From: Salaquimonas pukyongi
GTDB taxonomy: Bacteria > Pseudomonadota > Alphaproteobacteria > Rhizobiales > Rhizobiaceae
Assembly (NCBI RefSeq): GCF_001953055.1
Contig: NZ_CP019044.1
Location: 2,170,001 to 2,234,000 of the forward strand
DNA: 64,000 nucleotides
Reading direction: 5' to 3'
Shown here: one piece after another, positions 56,325-64,000 of the stretch
How positions within the stretch are numbered: position 1 is the stretch's first letter
Layout of the letters: each line of letters opens with the position of its first letter
Notes under the pieces: model-generated
What the model saw: only the letters and a program-made list of their open reading frames with translations
What the model was told of the DNA's origin: nothing
Databases searched by the model: none
Program-made: the position numbers and the translations under genes

Positions 56325-57857
56325 TCAGCCACGCAGCTTGAAGCGCTGGATTTTGCCCGTCGCTGTTTTGGGCAGATCATCGGCAACCACGATCCAGCGC
56401 GGATACTTCCACTTGCCGATCGATTGCTTCACATGTTCCTTGAGCTGTTCTTCAAGACCGTCCATGGCCGCTCCCTCCTTGAGCACCACAAAGGCCTTCG
56501 GCTTTTCAAGGTCCTCTTCGTCGCGCGCGGGAACCACCGCCGCTTCCAGAACAGAAGGATGGGTAATCAGTGCCTGTTCCACCTCAAAGGGCGAAACCCA
56601 AATGCCGCTGACCTTGAACATGTCATCGGTACGCCCGCAATACACGTAGCGACCGTCCTCACGCATCTCGTATTTGTCCCCGGTGCGTGTCCATACGCCT
56701 TCAAAAGTTGCCCTGCTCTTGTCGCGCTGGTTCCAGTAGTCGGAAGCCGCCGAATTGCCATTGACCAGCAATTCGCCGATCTCCCCGGCACCAACCGCTT
56801 CGCCGCTTTCATCCACCAGACGCAGTTTATATCCCGGAACGGCAACCCCGGACGTTCCGTACGCCACCTCACCCGGGCGGTTCGACAGGAAGATGTGCAG
56901 CATCTCCGTCGAACCCACGCCGTCCAGAATTTCGCAGCCGGTGTGGCTTTCCCACCCCTTGCCCACTTCCGCCGGCAGCGCCTCACCGGCGGAAATGCAA
57001 CGCCGCAGCTTTGTGGTAATCTCTCCTCTGCCGGTTTCAAGCGTTGCATTCAGCGCCGCATACAGCGTCGGCACGCCGCAGAACACGGTCGGTTTGTGGG
57101 TATTCAGGATGTCGATCACGCCGCCGGGCGTCGGCCTGCCTGACAGGATCACCGTCGTTGCCCCCACCGACATGGGAAAGCTCATGGCATTGCCGAGCCC
57201 GTAGGCAAAGAAGAACTTGGCCGCCGAATAGACAACATCCTCCTCTTTGATTCCCAGAACCTGCGCCCCATAGGTATCGGCGGTAAATTTCAGACTGCCA
57301 TGCACATGCCGCACCCCCTTGGGCTGGCCGGTCGAGCCGGAGGAATAAAGCCAGAAGGCACTTTCATCGGCGCTGGCTTCCAGCATTGGCAAAGCTTCCG
57401 ACTGCTCCAGTTCGGCAGCAAAGTCAGCATGGCTGTGATCTTTACCCCCAATCACGAAAATGCGCTGCAACGTTTCGATCTTGCCGGCAAGCGGCACCAC
57501 CACATCAAGCAGCGCTGCGGAAACAAACAGCACCGTTGCCCTGCTGTCGCGCAGAATGGTCTCGTAGACATCGGTTGCCAGCAGGGTATTGATGGCAATC
57601 GGCACCACGCCCGCTTTAAGCGATCCCCAGAAGATTACCGGAAACTCGATCGTGTCCAGCACCAGCATTGCAACCCGCTCCTCCCGGCGGATGCCATGCC
57701 GGGCATAAAGTGCTGCCATGCGGTCGCTTTGTGCTGCAAGCCCGCCATAAGTGATGGAGCGCTTTTGCCCGTCTGCTTCAATGAAGGCAGACTTTTCCGC
57801 CCGGCCCTCTGCCAGATGGCGGTCGACGAAATAGGCAGCGGCATTCTGGTTGCTCAT
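56325..57857 (-). CDS. Benzoate-CoA ligase
   Basis: ANL-superfamily ligase that activates benzoate with ATP and CoA, the entry step of the Box pathway. The 510-residue protein has the A3 motif YSSGSTGQPKGVRHVH, a benzoate-ligase-like AKFFFAYGLGNAMSFPMSVGA, GSTEMLHIFLSN, YCGRTDDMFKVSGIWVSPFEVE and the acylation lysine in LPKTATGKIQRFKLR. These agree with BclA/BadA. It lies 36 bases after the TRAP large subunit gene. Confidence 0.93.
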   Translation of the reverse strand: MSNQNAAAYFVDRHLAEGRAEKSAFIEADGQKRSITYGGLAAQSDRMAALYARHGIRREERVAMLVLDTIEFPVIFWGSLKAGVVPIAINTLLATDVYETILRDSRATVLFVSAALLDVVVPLAGKIETLQRIFVIGGKDHSHADFAAELEQSEALPMLEASADESAFWLYSSGSTGQPKGVRHVHGSLKFTADTYGAQVLGIKEEDVVYSAAKFFFAYGLGNAMSFPMSVGATTVILSGRPTPGGVIDILNTHKPTVFCGVPTLYAALNATLETGRGEITTKLRRCISAGEALPAEVGKGWESHTGCEILDGVGSTEMLHIFLSNRPGEVAYGTSGVAVPGYKLRLVDESGEAVGAGEIGELLVNGNSAASDYWNQRDKSRATFEGVWTRTGDKYEMREDGRYVYCGRTDDMFKVSGIWVSPFEVEQALITHPSVLEAAVVPARDEEDLEKPKAFVVLKEGAAMDGLEEQLKEHVKQSIGKWKYPRWIVVADDLPKTATGKIQRFKLRG

Positions 57858-57893
57858 GTTCTGACCTTCTCAACAAGCCGGAAAATCACCCGC

Positions 57894-59216
57894 TCAGTAA
57901 AACTGGCGCAGCAGGAACAGCGTGATCCCCGGGAAGACCACGAGAATGATGGTGCGGATGATGTCCGAAGCCACGAATGGCATCACCGCCTTGTAGGTTT
58001 CGACAATCGGTGTTTCGCGTTCCATCGAATTGATGACGAACAGGTTCATGCCCACTGGCGGCGTTATCAAGCCGACCTCGACCACGATCAGCACGAGAAT
58101 GCCGAACCAGATCGCCGTTTCTTCCGCTGTCAGGCCGAAATCCAGTTCCATGATGATCGGAAAGAAGATCGGAATGGTCAGCAGGATCATCGACAGGCTG
58201 TCCATGAAGCAGCCGAATACCAGATAGAGCAGCAGGATGATGGTCAGCACCAGCCATGGGCTGTAGCCTTGCGAAACGATGAGAGAGGAAACCTCCTGCG
58301 GTACCTGGGTCAGCGCCAGGAAGGCATTGAAGAAGCCTGCCCCAAGCACAATCAGGAAGATCATCGCCGTGCTGGACGCCGTCGCCAGGATCGAGTCTGA
58401 AATGCTCTGAAAGGTCAGCGCCCGGTTTGCCCATGCAATGATTGCCGTGCCTGCAGCACCGATTGCAGCCGCCTCTGTCGGCGTGAACCAGCCAAGATAA
58501 ATACCGCCCACCACCAGGAAAAAGACCAGCAGCACCGGCCAGACATCAAACAGCGCCTTGAACCGCTGGGCGTAGGGGATCCGCTCGCGGGTCTGTGCCG
58601 CGCTGGGGAAAACCCGCATATAGATCGAGATGGTGACGATGTAGCCGACCGCCGCCAGGATGCCCGGAATAAACGCGGCCAGGAAGAGTTTGGCGATGTT
58701 CTGCTCGGCGAGAATGGCATAGATCACCAGCACTACCGAAGGCGGAATGAGGATGCCGAGCGTACCGCCGGCTGCCAGCGTCGCCGTCGACAATCCGCCT
58801 GGATAGCCGTAGCGCCGCAATTCGGGCAATGCCACCTGGCCCATGGTCGCTGCCGTCGCAAGCGACGAACCGCAGATCGCGCCGAACCCTGCACAAGCAC
58901 CGACCGCGGCCATCGCAACGCCGCCCCGGCGATGGCCGAGCCAGCTTTCGGCAGCATTGAACAGCGAGGTCGACATGCCGCCCAGGGTTGCAAACTGTCC
59001 CATCAGCAAGAACAGCGGTACTATGGATAGCGAATAGCTTGAAAAGGTGGTGAACGTCTCGGTCTTGAGCTTTGCCAGCACAACGATCCAGCCGCCGGTG
59101 ATCATTGCCGTGCCGCCCAGCCCCACCACCAGCATGGCGAGGCCGATCGGCATGCGCAGGAAAATCAGCACCATCAGGACAGGCAGCGACAGAAGGCCGA
59201 TATCGAAATTGCTCAC
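57894..59216 (-). CDS. dctM: TRAP transporter large membrane subunit (DctM type)
   Basis: The 440-residue polytopic membrane protein of the tripartite ATP-independent periplasmic transporter family has about 12 hydrophobic segments. Characteristic blocks are FLRMPIGLAMLVVGLGG, GAICGSSLATAATMGQVALPELRRYGYPGG, GGTLGILIPPSVVLVIYA and VEVGLITPPVGMNLFVINS. Its start overlaps the small subunit gene by 4 bases. Linkage to the ligase suggests uptake of benzoate or another aromatic acid. Confidence 0.93.
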   Translation of the reverse strand: MSNFDIGLLSLPVLMVLIFLRMPIGLAMLVVGLGGTAMITGGWIVVLAKLKTETFTTFSSYSLSIVPLFLLMGQFATLGGMSTSLFNAAESWLGHRRGGVAMAAVGACAGFGAICGSSLATAATMGQVALPELRRYGYPGGLSTATLAAGGTLGILIPPSVVLVIYAILAEQNIAKLFLAAFIPGILAAVGYIVTISIYMRVFPSAAQTRERIPYAQRFKALFDVWPVLLVFFLVVGGIYLGWFTPTEAAAIGAAGTAIIAWANRALTFQSISDSILATASSTAMIFLIVLGAGFFNAFLALTQVPQEVSSLIVSQGYSPWLVLTIILLLYLVFGCFMDSLSMILLTIPIFFPIIMELDFGLTAEETAIWFGILVLIVVEVGLITPPVGMNLFVINSMERETPIVETYKAVMPFVASDIIRTIILVVFPGITLFLLRQFY

Positions 59217-59803
59217 GATTTGCCCGCCCCGTTTTCACCCAGTGCCTGCCCGCCACCCGGCAGATAGGCTGCGATGCGGCGCACCGCCACATAAACCGTC
59301 ACCAGCGTGGCAACCACCGCCGCAAGCAGGCAGAGGGCAAAGGCCCACCAGATGGGAAACTGTATCATGAAGGTGGTTTCGCCATATCGTATCTTGTCGG
59401 TCATCCCCACATAGAGCCGCCAGGTAATCACCACCATAACCACGGCAAACAGCAAATCCCACAAAAGGTCGAGCAACCGGTTCATGCCGGCGGGGATAAA
59501 GGCAGTCAGAACATCCACCGTGGCGTGCCTGCCTGTAATCTGACACCAGGGAAAAAAGGCCATGATGGAAAAGGCGATGCCCGCTTCCACCAGCTCGAAA
59601 TCGCCATTGATGCTGCCCAGCGAGGTAAGGGCCTCAGCCAGTGCCGGCGCCATTTGCTCGACAATCGGAAGATGCCCCAGGCTATTGAGATTGCGGCCGA
59701 CAACGCTCAGGCAGGTTATCGCCACCAGCAACAGCAAAACGCCACCGCCCAGAAAGGCCATGGCCTTTGCAATCCTGTATATGAGGGATTCAAGCCTGCG
59801 CAT
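59213..59803 (-). CDS. dctQ: TRAP transporter small membrane subunit (DctQ type)
   Basis: The 196-residue protein has four hydrophobic segments, as expected of DctQ (AMAFLGGGVLLLLVAITCLSVVGRNL, AFFPWCQITGRHATVDVL, LLDLLWDLLFAVVMVVITWRLY, IPIWWAFALCLLAAV-like). GRHATVDVL and WWAFALCLL are typical. It lies between the binding protein and the large subunit, after a hairpin in the gap. Confidence 0.9.
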   Translation of the reverse strand: MRRLESLIYRIAKAMAFLGGGVLLLLVAITCLSVVGRNLNSLGHLPIVEQMAPALAEALTSLGSINGDFELVEAGIAFSIMAFFPWCQITGRHATVDVLTAFIPAGMNRLLDLLWDLLFAVVMVVITWRLYVGMTDKIRYGETTFMIQFPIWWAFALCLLAAVVATLVTVYVAVRRIAAYLPGGGQALGENGAGKS

Positions 59804-59900
59804 GTAAATGAAGTTGCAAGTCCTGCCGTCTTGCCCGGTGGCCTTCCTAAGACCGGCAAAATGGCATCAACCTGAGCCCTGCCCTGTTCAACAAAACAGA

Positions 59901-59922
59901 AGGGGCGGCCAGCGCCGCCCCT
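59901..59922 (-). terminator. Terminator-like hairpin after dctP
   Basis: AGGGGCGGC (59901-59909) and GCCGCCCCT (59914-59922) form a perfect 9-bp stem with a four-base loop. On the minus strand the stem is followed by a T-rich TCTGTTTTGTTG. It lies 8 bases past the dctP stop and before dctQ, so partial termination could favour the abundant binding protein. Confidence 0.75.
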
Positions 59923-59930
59923 CCTCCCGA

Positions 59931-60968
59931 TTACTCGGAATACTTCTTGATGAGAGCCTGGGCTTCCTCGATCAGCGCCTTGCCGTCATAGCCCTTGGAG
60001 TCCATGTCAGCGATCCACTTGTCGTAGACCGGCTGTGCAGCCTCACGCCAGGTGGCGGTTTCCTCCTCGGTCAGCGTGATGATGTTATTGCCGGCCTTGA
60101 CCGCCAATTCACGCGAAGGTGCATCGAAGGACTCCTGTGTTTTTCCGGCAAAGGCGGAAAATTCCATGCCGGAATTATCGTCCACCACCTTCTTCAGGTC
60201 GTCCGGAAGGCTTTCATACTTCGCCTTGTTCATGGCCAGCACGAAAGTCACCGAATAAAGCGCCTGACCGGTAAACTCGGTATGGTTTTTCACCAGTTCC
60301 GGCACCTTCAGGGCGGCGGTCACTTCCCATGGAATGGTCGTTCCGTTGATGACGCCTTTCGACAGCGCTTCGGGAACGGCAGGAACCGGCATGCCGACGG
60401 ATTCGGCTCCAAGCTCTGCCAGCAGCATGTTGACCGTACGCGAGGCGCCGCGGATTTTCATGCCGTTCAGATCGGACGGAACCTTGATCGGTTTGTCGGA
60501 GTGGATCATGCCGGGGCCATGCACCCAGGCACCAAGGATGTGGACATCCTTGAATTCCTCATCCTTCATGTATTTTTCGAACATCTCCCAATAGGCGCGC
60601 GACACGGGCTCGGCCGTCGTCATCATGAAGGGAAGCTCGAATACTTCGGTCCGCGGGAAGCGGCCGGGCGTATACCCCACCACGGTCCAGACGACATCCG
60701 CAACGCCGTCAATCGCCTGGTCGATCAGTTCCGGCGGTTTTCCACCCAGCTGCATCGATGGATAACGCTCCACCTTGATGCGGCCCTCCGAATCCTTCTC
60801 CACATTGTCCGCCCACACATCAAGAACATGTTTGGGAACATTCGCCTGAGCCGGCAGGAACTGATGCAGCTTCAACGTCACTTCCTGCGCCAAAGCAGCA
60901 GAAATGGCCGTCGAAACCATCAGGGCGCCAATGGCGGCTCCCGCCAGGGTTTTGATAAACTTGTTCAT
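59931..60968 (-). CDS. dctP: TRAP transporter periplasmic solute-binding protein (DctP type)
   Basis: From the ATG at 60968 (GGAGGAGA upstream) the protein is 345 residues. The signal peptide is cleaved near ALA-QE. DctP-family features include LKLHQFLPAQANVPKHVLDVWADNV, the conserved binding arginine region LNGMKIRGASRTVNMLLAELGA, PVPAVPEALSKGVINGTTIPWEV and the C-terminal DDNSGMEFSAFAGK. It captures an organic acid in the periplasm; neighbours point to benzoate or hydroxybenzoate. Confidence 0.93.
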   Translation of the reverse strand: MNKFIKTLAGAAIGALMVSTAISAALAQEVTLKLHQFLPAQANVPKHVLDVWADNVEKDSEGRIKVERYPSMQLGGKPPELIDQAIDGVADVVWTVVGYTPGRFPRTEVFELPFMMTTAEPVSRAYWEMFEKYMKDEEFKDVHILGAWVHGPGMIHSDKPIKVPSDLNGMKIRGASRTVNMLLAELGAESVGMPVPAVPEALSKGVINGTTIPWEVTAALKVPELVKNHTEFTGQALYSVTFVLAMNKAKYESLPDDLKKVVDDNSGMEFSAFAGKTQESFDAPSRELAVKAGNNIITLTEEETATWREAAQPVYDKWIADMDSKGYDGKALIEEAQALIKKYSE

Positions 60969-61111
60969 ATTTCTCCTCCGTCGATCGGAACGCGCGTTAT
61001 AGCGCACGCCGGAACACTCTCTTACCAGGACCGGAAACCTGTCGCTTTCGTTTCGCTACCCGATGCCGGCACCGTAAGCTGGACCCGCGGCATGATTCAA
61101 GTCCGAGTATG

Positions 61112-61125
61112 ATACGTATACGTAT
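61112..61125. promoter_or_regulatory. 14-bp palindrome upstream of dctP
   Basis: ATACGTATACGTAT is a perfect palindrome about 145 bases before the dctP start, in the 281-base gap between dctP and the MarR gene. Its TACGTA core resembles operators of GntR-type regulators, but the regulator is unknown. Confidence 0.5.
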
Positions 61126-61214
61126 TAATTTGCAGGGTAAACAGGACTGTCGACGAAAATAGCCCGAATTTGGACCAATATCATACCAAACGGCGCTGCA
61201 GGTCAAATTCAATA

Positions 61215-61228
61215 TGCACTATCTTGCA
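61215..61228. promoter_or_regulatory. Candidate BoxR box (TGCA-N6-TGCA) upstream of the TRAP operon
   Basis: TGCA at 61215 and TGCA at 61225 are separated by exactly six bases, with a further TGCA at 61197. This is the form expected for BzdR/BoxR operators. It lies between the MarR gene end and dctP, so BoxR could couple transport to benzoyl-CoA levels. Confidence 0.4.
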
Positions 61229-61250
61229 GATACGGCGCTTCCCGTACACC

Positions 61251-61724
61251 CTAGTCGTGCTTGTTCGGTTTGCGCGGCCGGAACGGGGCGCGGCTTTCGC
61301 CTTCTGCGGCATTGGCAGCCTTTTGCAGCAGCTCTACAAACCGGTCTGCCTCCTCGCTGCTCAGCCCCTGAAGAATGTCGCCCTGTATGCGGCGCACGGC
61401 AGGCCTTACCTGCAACAACAAATCCTGCCCGGCTTGCGTCAGCTTCAACACCCGGGAGCGCCGGTCATTCTTGTTGACCGCGCGGGTAACCAGCGCTTTG
61501 CCTTCAAGGCGGTCGACCACCCCGCCAATGGTCACACGGTCATAGGCAATCATGCCGGCAAGGGTTGCCTGGTCGATGCCCGGATGGGCCTCAAGGGCAT
61601 TGAGACAGGCAAACTGCACCGGTGTTATGTCGTGCCCCGCTTTGGCGATCCGGTCTGCAAAGATGGAAACCGCGATCTGCTGCATGCGCCGGATCAGATG
61701 CCCCGGCATTTCATAGATCTCCAA
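61251..61724 (-). CDS. MarR-family regulator of the gentisate branch
   Basis: The 157-residue protein has a MarR winged helix: DITPVQFACLNALEAHPGIDQATLAGMIAYDRVTIGGVVDRLEGKALVTRAVNKNDRRSRVLKLT, which includes the typical DRRSR wing. It is divergent from the gentisate dioxygenase gene across 152 bases. It therefore probably represses that operon and is relieved by an aromatic acid. Confidence 0.88.
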   Translation of the reverse strand: MEIYEMPGHLIRRMQQIAVSIFADRIAKAGHDITPVQFACLNALEAHPGIDQATLAGMIAYDRVTIGGVVDRLEGKALVTRAVNKNDRRSRVLKLTQAGQDLLLQVRPAVRRIQGDILQGLSSEEADRFVELLQKAANAAEGESRAPFRPRKPNKHD

Positions 61725-61876
61725 ACGCCGCCTCCCTGACCTGTGCCGTCTCCGGCCTCACCGTAATGGCTGTTGTTCATTCAGTAGTCCGGGACACTAG
61801 ACATCCGGATTCCGGTTGACAAGCATACTAACAGTAAGCACACTTATCAATATTGATCAGGCGAAAGGAACGCGCC

Positions 61877-62914
61877 ATGTCCGCCAAGCTGGGTACTCTG
61901 GAAGAATTGCCGCAGGACTACCGTGACGCACTGAGCGAAGCGGGCGCTGCCCCCCTATGGCCAATGATGCGGAATGTCCTGCCACACGATGCACCCAGGC
62001 CGGCGACCCGTCCGGGCCACTGGGAGTATTCCAGACTGCGCCCCCTGCTGCTGAAAGCCGGAGAACTCACCCCGGTTGAAAAGGCCGAGCGGCGGGTTCT
62101 CGTCCTTTCGGATCCCGGCCGGGGCGCTGGTGCCATGCAGGCCACCGCTTCCATCTATATCGGCCTGCAGCTTCTCCTGCCGGGTGAAACAGCCCCTGCT
62201 CACAAGCACACACCATCGGCGGTACGCATCGTGGTCGAGGGCAAAGGCGGCTACACCGTTGTCGACGGCGAAAAACTGCCCATGGAAGAAGGCGATCTGG
62301 TGCTGACACCGGGCGGCGAATGGCACGATCACGGCCATGATGGTGATGAACCGGTCATCTGGCTGGATGCACTTGATCTGCCGCTCTTTGTTTACCTGGA
62401 AGGATCATACGCTGTTGAATCCGAGCTCCAGGCACAGCGCAACCGCCCCGACGCAAGCCAGGTGGAATATCGCGCCAGTGGCCTGGCTCCCGCCCGCAGA
62501 CCCGCAATCCAACCGCGCCGTTACCCCATGATGCGCTATCCCTGGAAGCGAACCGAGGAGGCCTTGCGCGAAATGGCCCGATACGGCAATGGAGAGCTTG
62601 CCGAACTCGACTACGTCAATCCGGAAACCGGCGAAGACGTACTGCCAACCATGGGTTTTACCGCCATGATGTTGCGGAAGGGCCAGAAGGCAAGCCCGCC
62701 CCGCCGCTCGACCTCCGGCGTTTTTCATGTCGTCAAGGGAACCGGCACCACCACAATTGACGGCCAGGCGGTTGACTGGAAAGCGAAGGATACATTTTCG
62801 GCTCCCGTCTTTGCTGCAGTCGATCACCACGCAACACAGGAATCCTTCCTGGTTCACATTCACGACCGCCCCTTGCAGGATCGCCTGCGCTACTATGAGG
62901 AACGCCCGCGATGA
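61877..62914 (+). CDS. Gentisate 1,2-dioxygenase
   Basis: Iron(II) bicupin that opens gentisate to maleylpyruvate. The ATG at 61877 (AAAGGAA upstream) gives a 345-residue protein. The N-terminal cupin holds the iron histidines in APAHKHTPSAVRIVVEG and PGGEWHDHGHDG. The conserved central RYPMMRYPWKRTEEALREMA matches gentisate dioxygenases, and a second cupin lies around GVFHVVKGTGTTTIDG. It overlaps the hydrolase gene by 4 bases. Confidence 0.94.
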   Translation: MSAKLGTLEELPQDYRDALSEAGAAPLWPMMRNVLPHDAPRPATRPGHWEYSRLRPLLLKAGELTPVEKAERRVLVLSDPGRGAGAMQATASIYIGLQLLLPGETAPAHKHTPSAVRIVVEGKGGYTVVDGEKLPMEEGDLVLTPGGEWHDHGHDGDEPVIWLDALDLPLFVYLEGSYAVESELQAQRNRPDASQVEYRASGLAPARRPAIQPRRYPMMRYPWKRTEEALREMARYGNGELAELDYVNPETGEDVLPTMGFTAMMLRKGQKASPPRRSTSGVFHVVKGTGTTTIDGQAVDWKAKDTFSAPVFAAVDHHATQESFLVHIHDRPLQDRLRYYEERPR

Positions 62915-63609
62915 GCAGTTTTCTTTTCCCGCCCTTTAAAACCCCCGGCATTCCCGTGGCGGGTGAAACGGCGCACTATCCTGTAAACCGGATTTTCTGC
63001 GTTGGGCGGAACTATGTGGCCCATGCAAGGGAAATGGGGATGACAGTCGACCGCGACGCCCCTTTCTATTTCACCAAGGCACCGGCGGCCCATGCGGCCA
63101 ACGGCTCCAGGGTGCCCTATCCGCCTGGTACGGAAAACTATCATCACGAGGTGGAGCTTGCGCTGGCAATCGGCAAGCCGGTCTTTCGCGCAGATCGCAA
63201 TGAAGCCATGGCCGCGATCTACGGCTATGCCTGCGCCCTCGACATGACCCGCCGCGACCTGCAGATGGCCGAACGGGAAAAGAAAAGACCCTGGGACCTC
63301 GGCAAGGACGTGGAACACTCTGCCGTCATTGCTGAAATCACCCCTGCTTCGGCGTTCTCCGGCCTCGCCGGCAAGGCGATCAGCCTTACCGTGAACGGCG
63401 AAACCCGGCAGAATGCCAGCCTTGATGAAATGATCTGGAAAGCAGACGAAATCGTCAGCCATCTGTCCGGGTTCTATCACCTTTCACCCGGAGACATCAT
63501 CCTGACCGGCACGCCCGCGGGAGTTGGCCCGGTCGTTGCCGGCGATTACATTGAGGGCCGCATTGACGGCCTGGCGCCGGTCGAACTGACGCTGAGCGAC
63601 CCGGAATAA
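62911..63609 (+). CDS. Fumarylpyruvate hydrolase (FAH family)
   Basis: The 232-residue protein of the fumarylacetoacetate hydrolase family has RIFCVGRNYVAHAREMG, the metal-binding NYHHEVELALAIGKPV, GYACALDMTRRDLQMAEREKKRPWDLGKDVEHSA and GDIILTGTPAGVGPV. This short form is typical of the gentisate pathway hydrolase (NagK type) that splits fumarylpyruvate to fumarate and pyruvate. No maleylpyruvate isomerase gene is seen, so it may lie beyond the right edge or the enzyme may accept maleylpyruvate. Confidence 0.9.
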   Translation: MSSFLFPPFKTPGIPVAGETAHYPVNRIFCVGRNYVAHAREMGMTVDRDAPFYFTKAPAAHAANGSRVPYPPGTENYHHEVELALAIGKPVFRADRNEAMAAIYGYACALDMTRRDLQMAEREKKRPWDLGKDVEHSAVIAEITPASAFSGLAGKAISLTVNGETRQNASLDEMIWKADEIVSHLSGFYHLSPGDIILTGTPAGVGPVVAGDYIEGRIDGLAPVELTLSDPE

Positions 63610-63612
63610 GCC

Positions 63613-64000
63613 TTGAGCAACGAACGCATTCTGATTGCCGGCGGCGGCATTGGCGGTCTGGCCACCGCCATGGGGCTTGCCCGCCACGGCATCGCTTCCC
63701 TGGTGCTGGAAAAATCCGCCAGCCTGGGCGAAATCGGCGCCGGCATTCAACTCGGCCCGAATGCCTTTCATGCCTTCGACTTTCTGGGGATCGGCGATGC
63801 AGCGCGCAAAATGGCGGTTTATATCGACAGCTTGCGGCTGATGGATGCCCTGAGCGGCGAACAAATCACCGCAATCCCCCTGGGTGACGATTTTCGCCGG
63901 CGCTTTGGAAACCCCTACGCCGTGGTCCATCGCGGCGATTTGCACGGTGTCTTCCTTGAGGCCTGCCGCAGCCACCACCTCGTTGAACTTGCCACCGCCA
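63613..64000 (+). CDS. 3-Hydroxybenzoate 6-hydroxylase, cut by window end
   Basis: N-terminal 129 codons of a class A flavin monooxygenase. A TTG at 63613, four bases after the hydrolase stop, gives MSNERILIAGGGIGGLATAM (FAD dinucleotide motif). It continues with LEKSASLGEIGAGIQLGPNAFHAFD and GNPYAVVHRGDLHGVFLEACR. The sequence closely follows known 3-hydroxybenzoate 6-hydroxylases, which make gentisate from 3-hydroxybenzoate with NADH. This fits the dioxygenase and hydrolase just upstream. Confidence 0.9.
   Translation, partial: MSNERILIAGGGIGGLATAMGLARHGIASLVLEKSASLGEIGAGIQLGPNAFHAFDFLGIGDAARKMAVYIDSLRLMDALSGEQITAIPLGDDFRRRFGNPYAVVHRGDLHGVFLEACRSHHLVELATA

Noticed and set aside
1-64000. 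CRISPR array, prophage, integron, tRNA genes or plasmid replication origin
   Set aside because: No regularly spaced repeats, phage structural genes, integrase or tRNA cloverleaf sequence were recognised anywhere in the window.

Overview
The window comes from an alphaproteobacterium, most likely of the order Hyphomicrobiales (Rhizobiales). The evidence is the dcw gene order, a class A RNase P RNA, the ArsR-methyltransferase/metF pair, a PuuE-UraD fusion, a PuuD-type urate oxidase, a C4-pathway HemA and uniformly GC-rich codon use. No plasmid, phage, CRISPR or integron signature was seen, and no tRNA was recognised.

Layout. (1) 1-15203, minus strand: the division and cell wall cluster mraZ-rsmH-ftsL-ftsI-murE-murF-mraY-murD-ftsW-murG-murC-murB-ddl; ddl runs off the left edge. 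A 309-bp structured element with terminal inverted repeats fills the gap between mraY and murD. Four TGGG-type boxes in 10-bp phase upstream of mraZ look like a MraZ autoregulatory site. (2) 15.7-24.3 kb: a tiny secreted peptide, an enolase-superfamily enzyme with an alcohol dehydrogenase, dgkA, rnpB, two secreted proteins, and a group of envelope and chaperone genes (lytic transglycosylase, AmpD-like amidase, TerB/DnaJ protein, META protein). (3) 23.7-28.0 kb: a winged-helix regulator divergent from a hydantoinase/5-oxoprolinase gene that is broken in frame. (4) 28.5-31.1 kb: a bufferin-like RiPP cluster with two paralogous cysteine-rich precursors, a DUF692 (MNIO) modifying enzyme and its DUF2063 partner. 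(5) 31-39.5 kb: housekeeping genes, including a probable SahR-metF operon with its 20-bp palindromic operator, a frameshifted hemA and a cytochrome c. (6) 39.5-46.5 kb: urate degradation (PuuD, UraH, PuuE-UraD, ureidoglycine aminohydrolase, AllA, an NCS2 permease and a LysR regulator). (7) 46.5-48.8 kb: malic enzyme. (8) 48.8-61.0 kb, minus strand: aerobic benzoate degradation by the Box pathway (BoxR, thioesterase, BoxA, VOC protein, BoxB, BoxC, a hydrolase-DUF309 fusion, benzoate-CoA ligase) with a TRAP transporter. (9) 61.2-64.0 kb: the gentisate branch (MarR regulator, gentisate dioxygenase, fumarylpyruvate hydrolase, 3-hydroxybenzoate 6-hydroxylase cut by the right edge).

How it fits together. 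Regions 8 and 9 form a catabolic island for benzoate and 3-hydroxybenzoate: uptake, CoA activation, epoxidation and ring cleavage, plus an oxygenolytic gentisate branch. Region 6 converts urate to glyoxylate except for the allantoate step, which is not in the window.

Three otherwise intact genes (hyuA, hemA, ureidoglycine aminohydrolase) each have a reading-frame break that adding one C would repair. Two of these lie in the identical context CCCCGGG. This points to base-dropout errors in the assembly rather than three independent pseudogenes.
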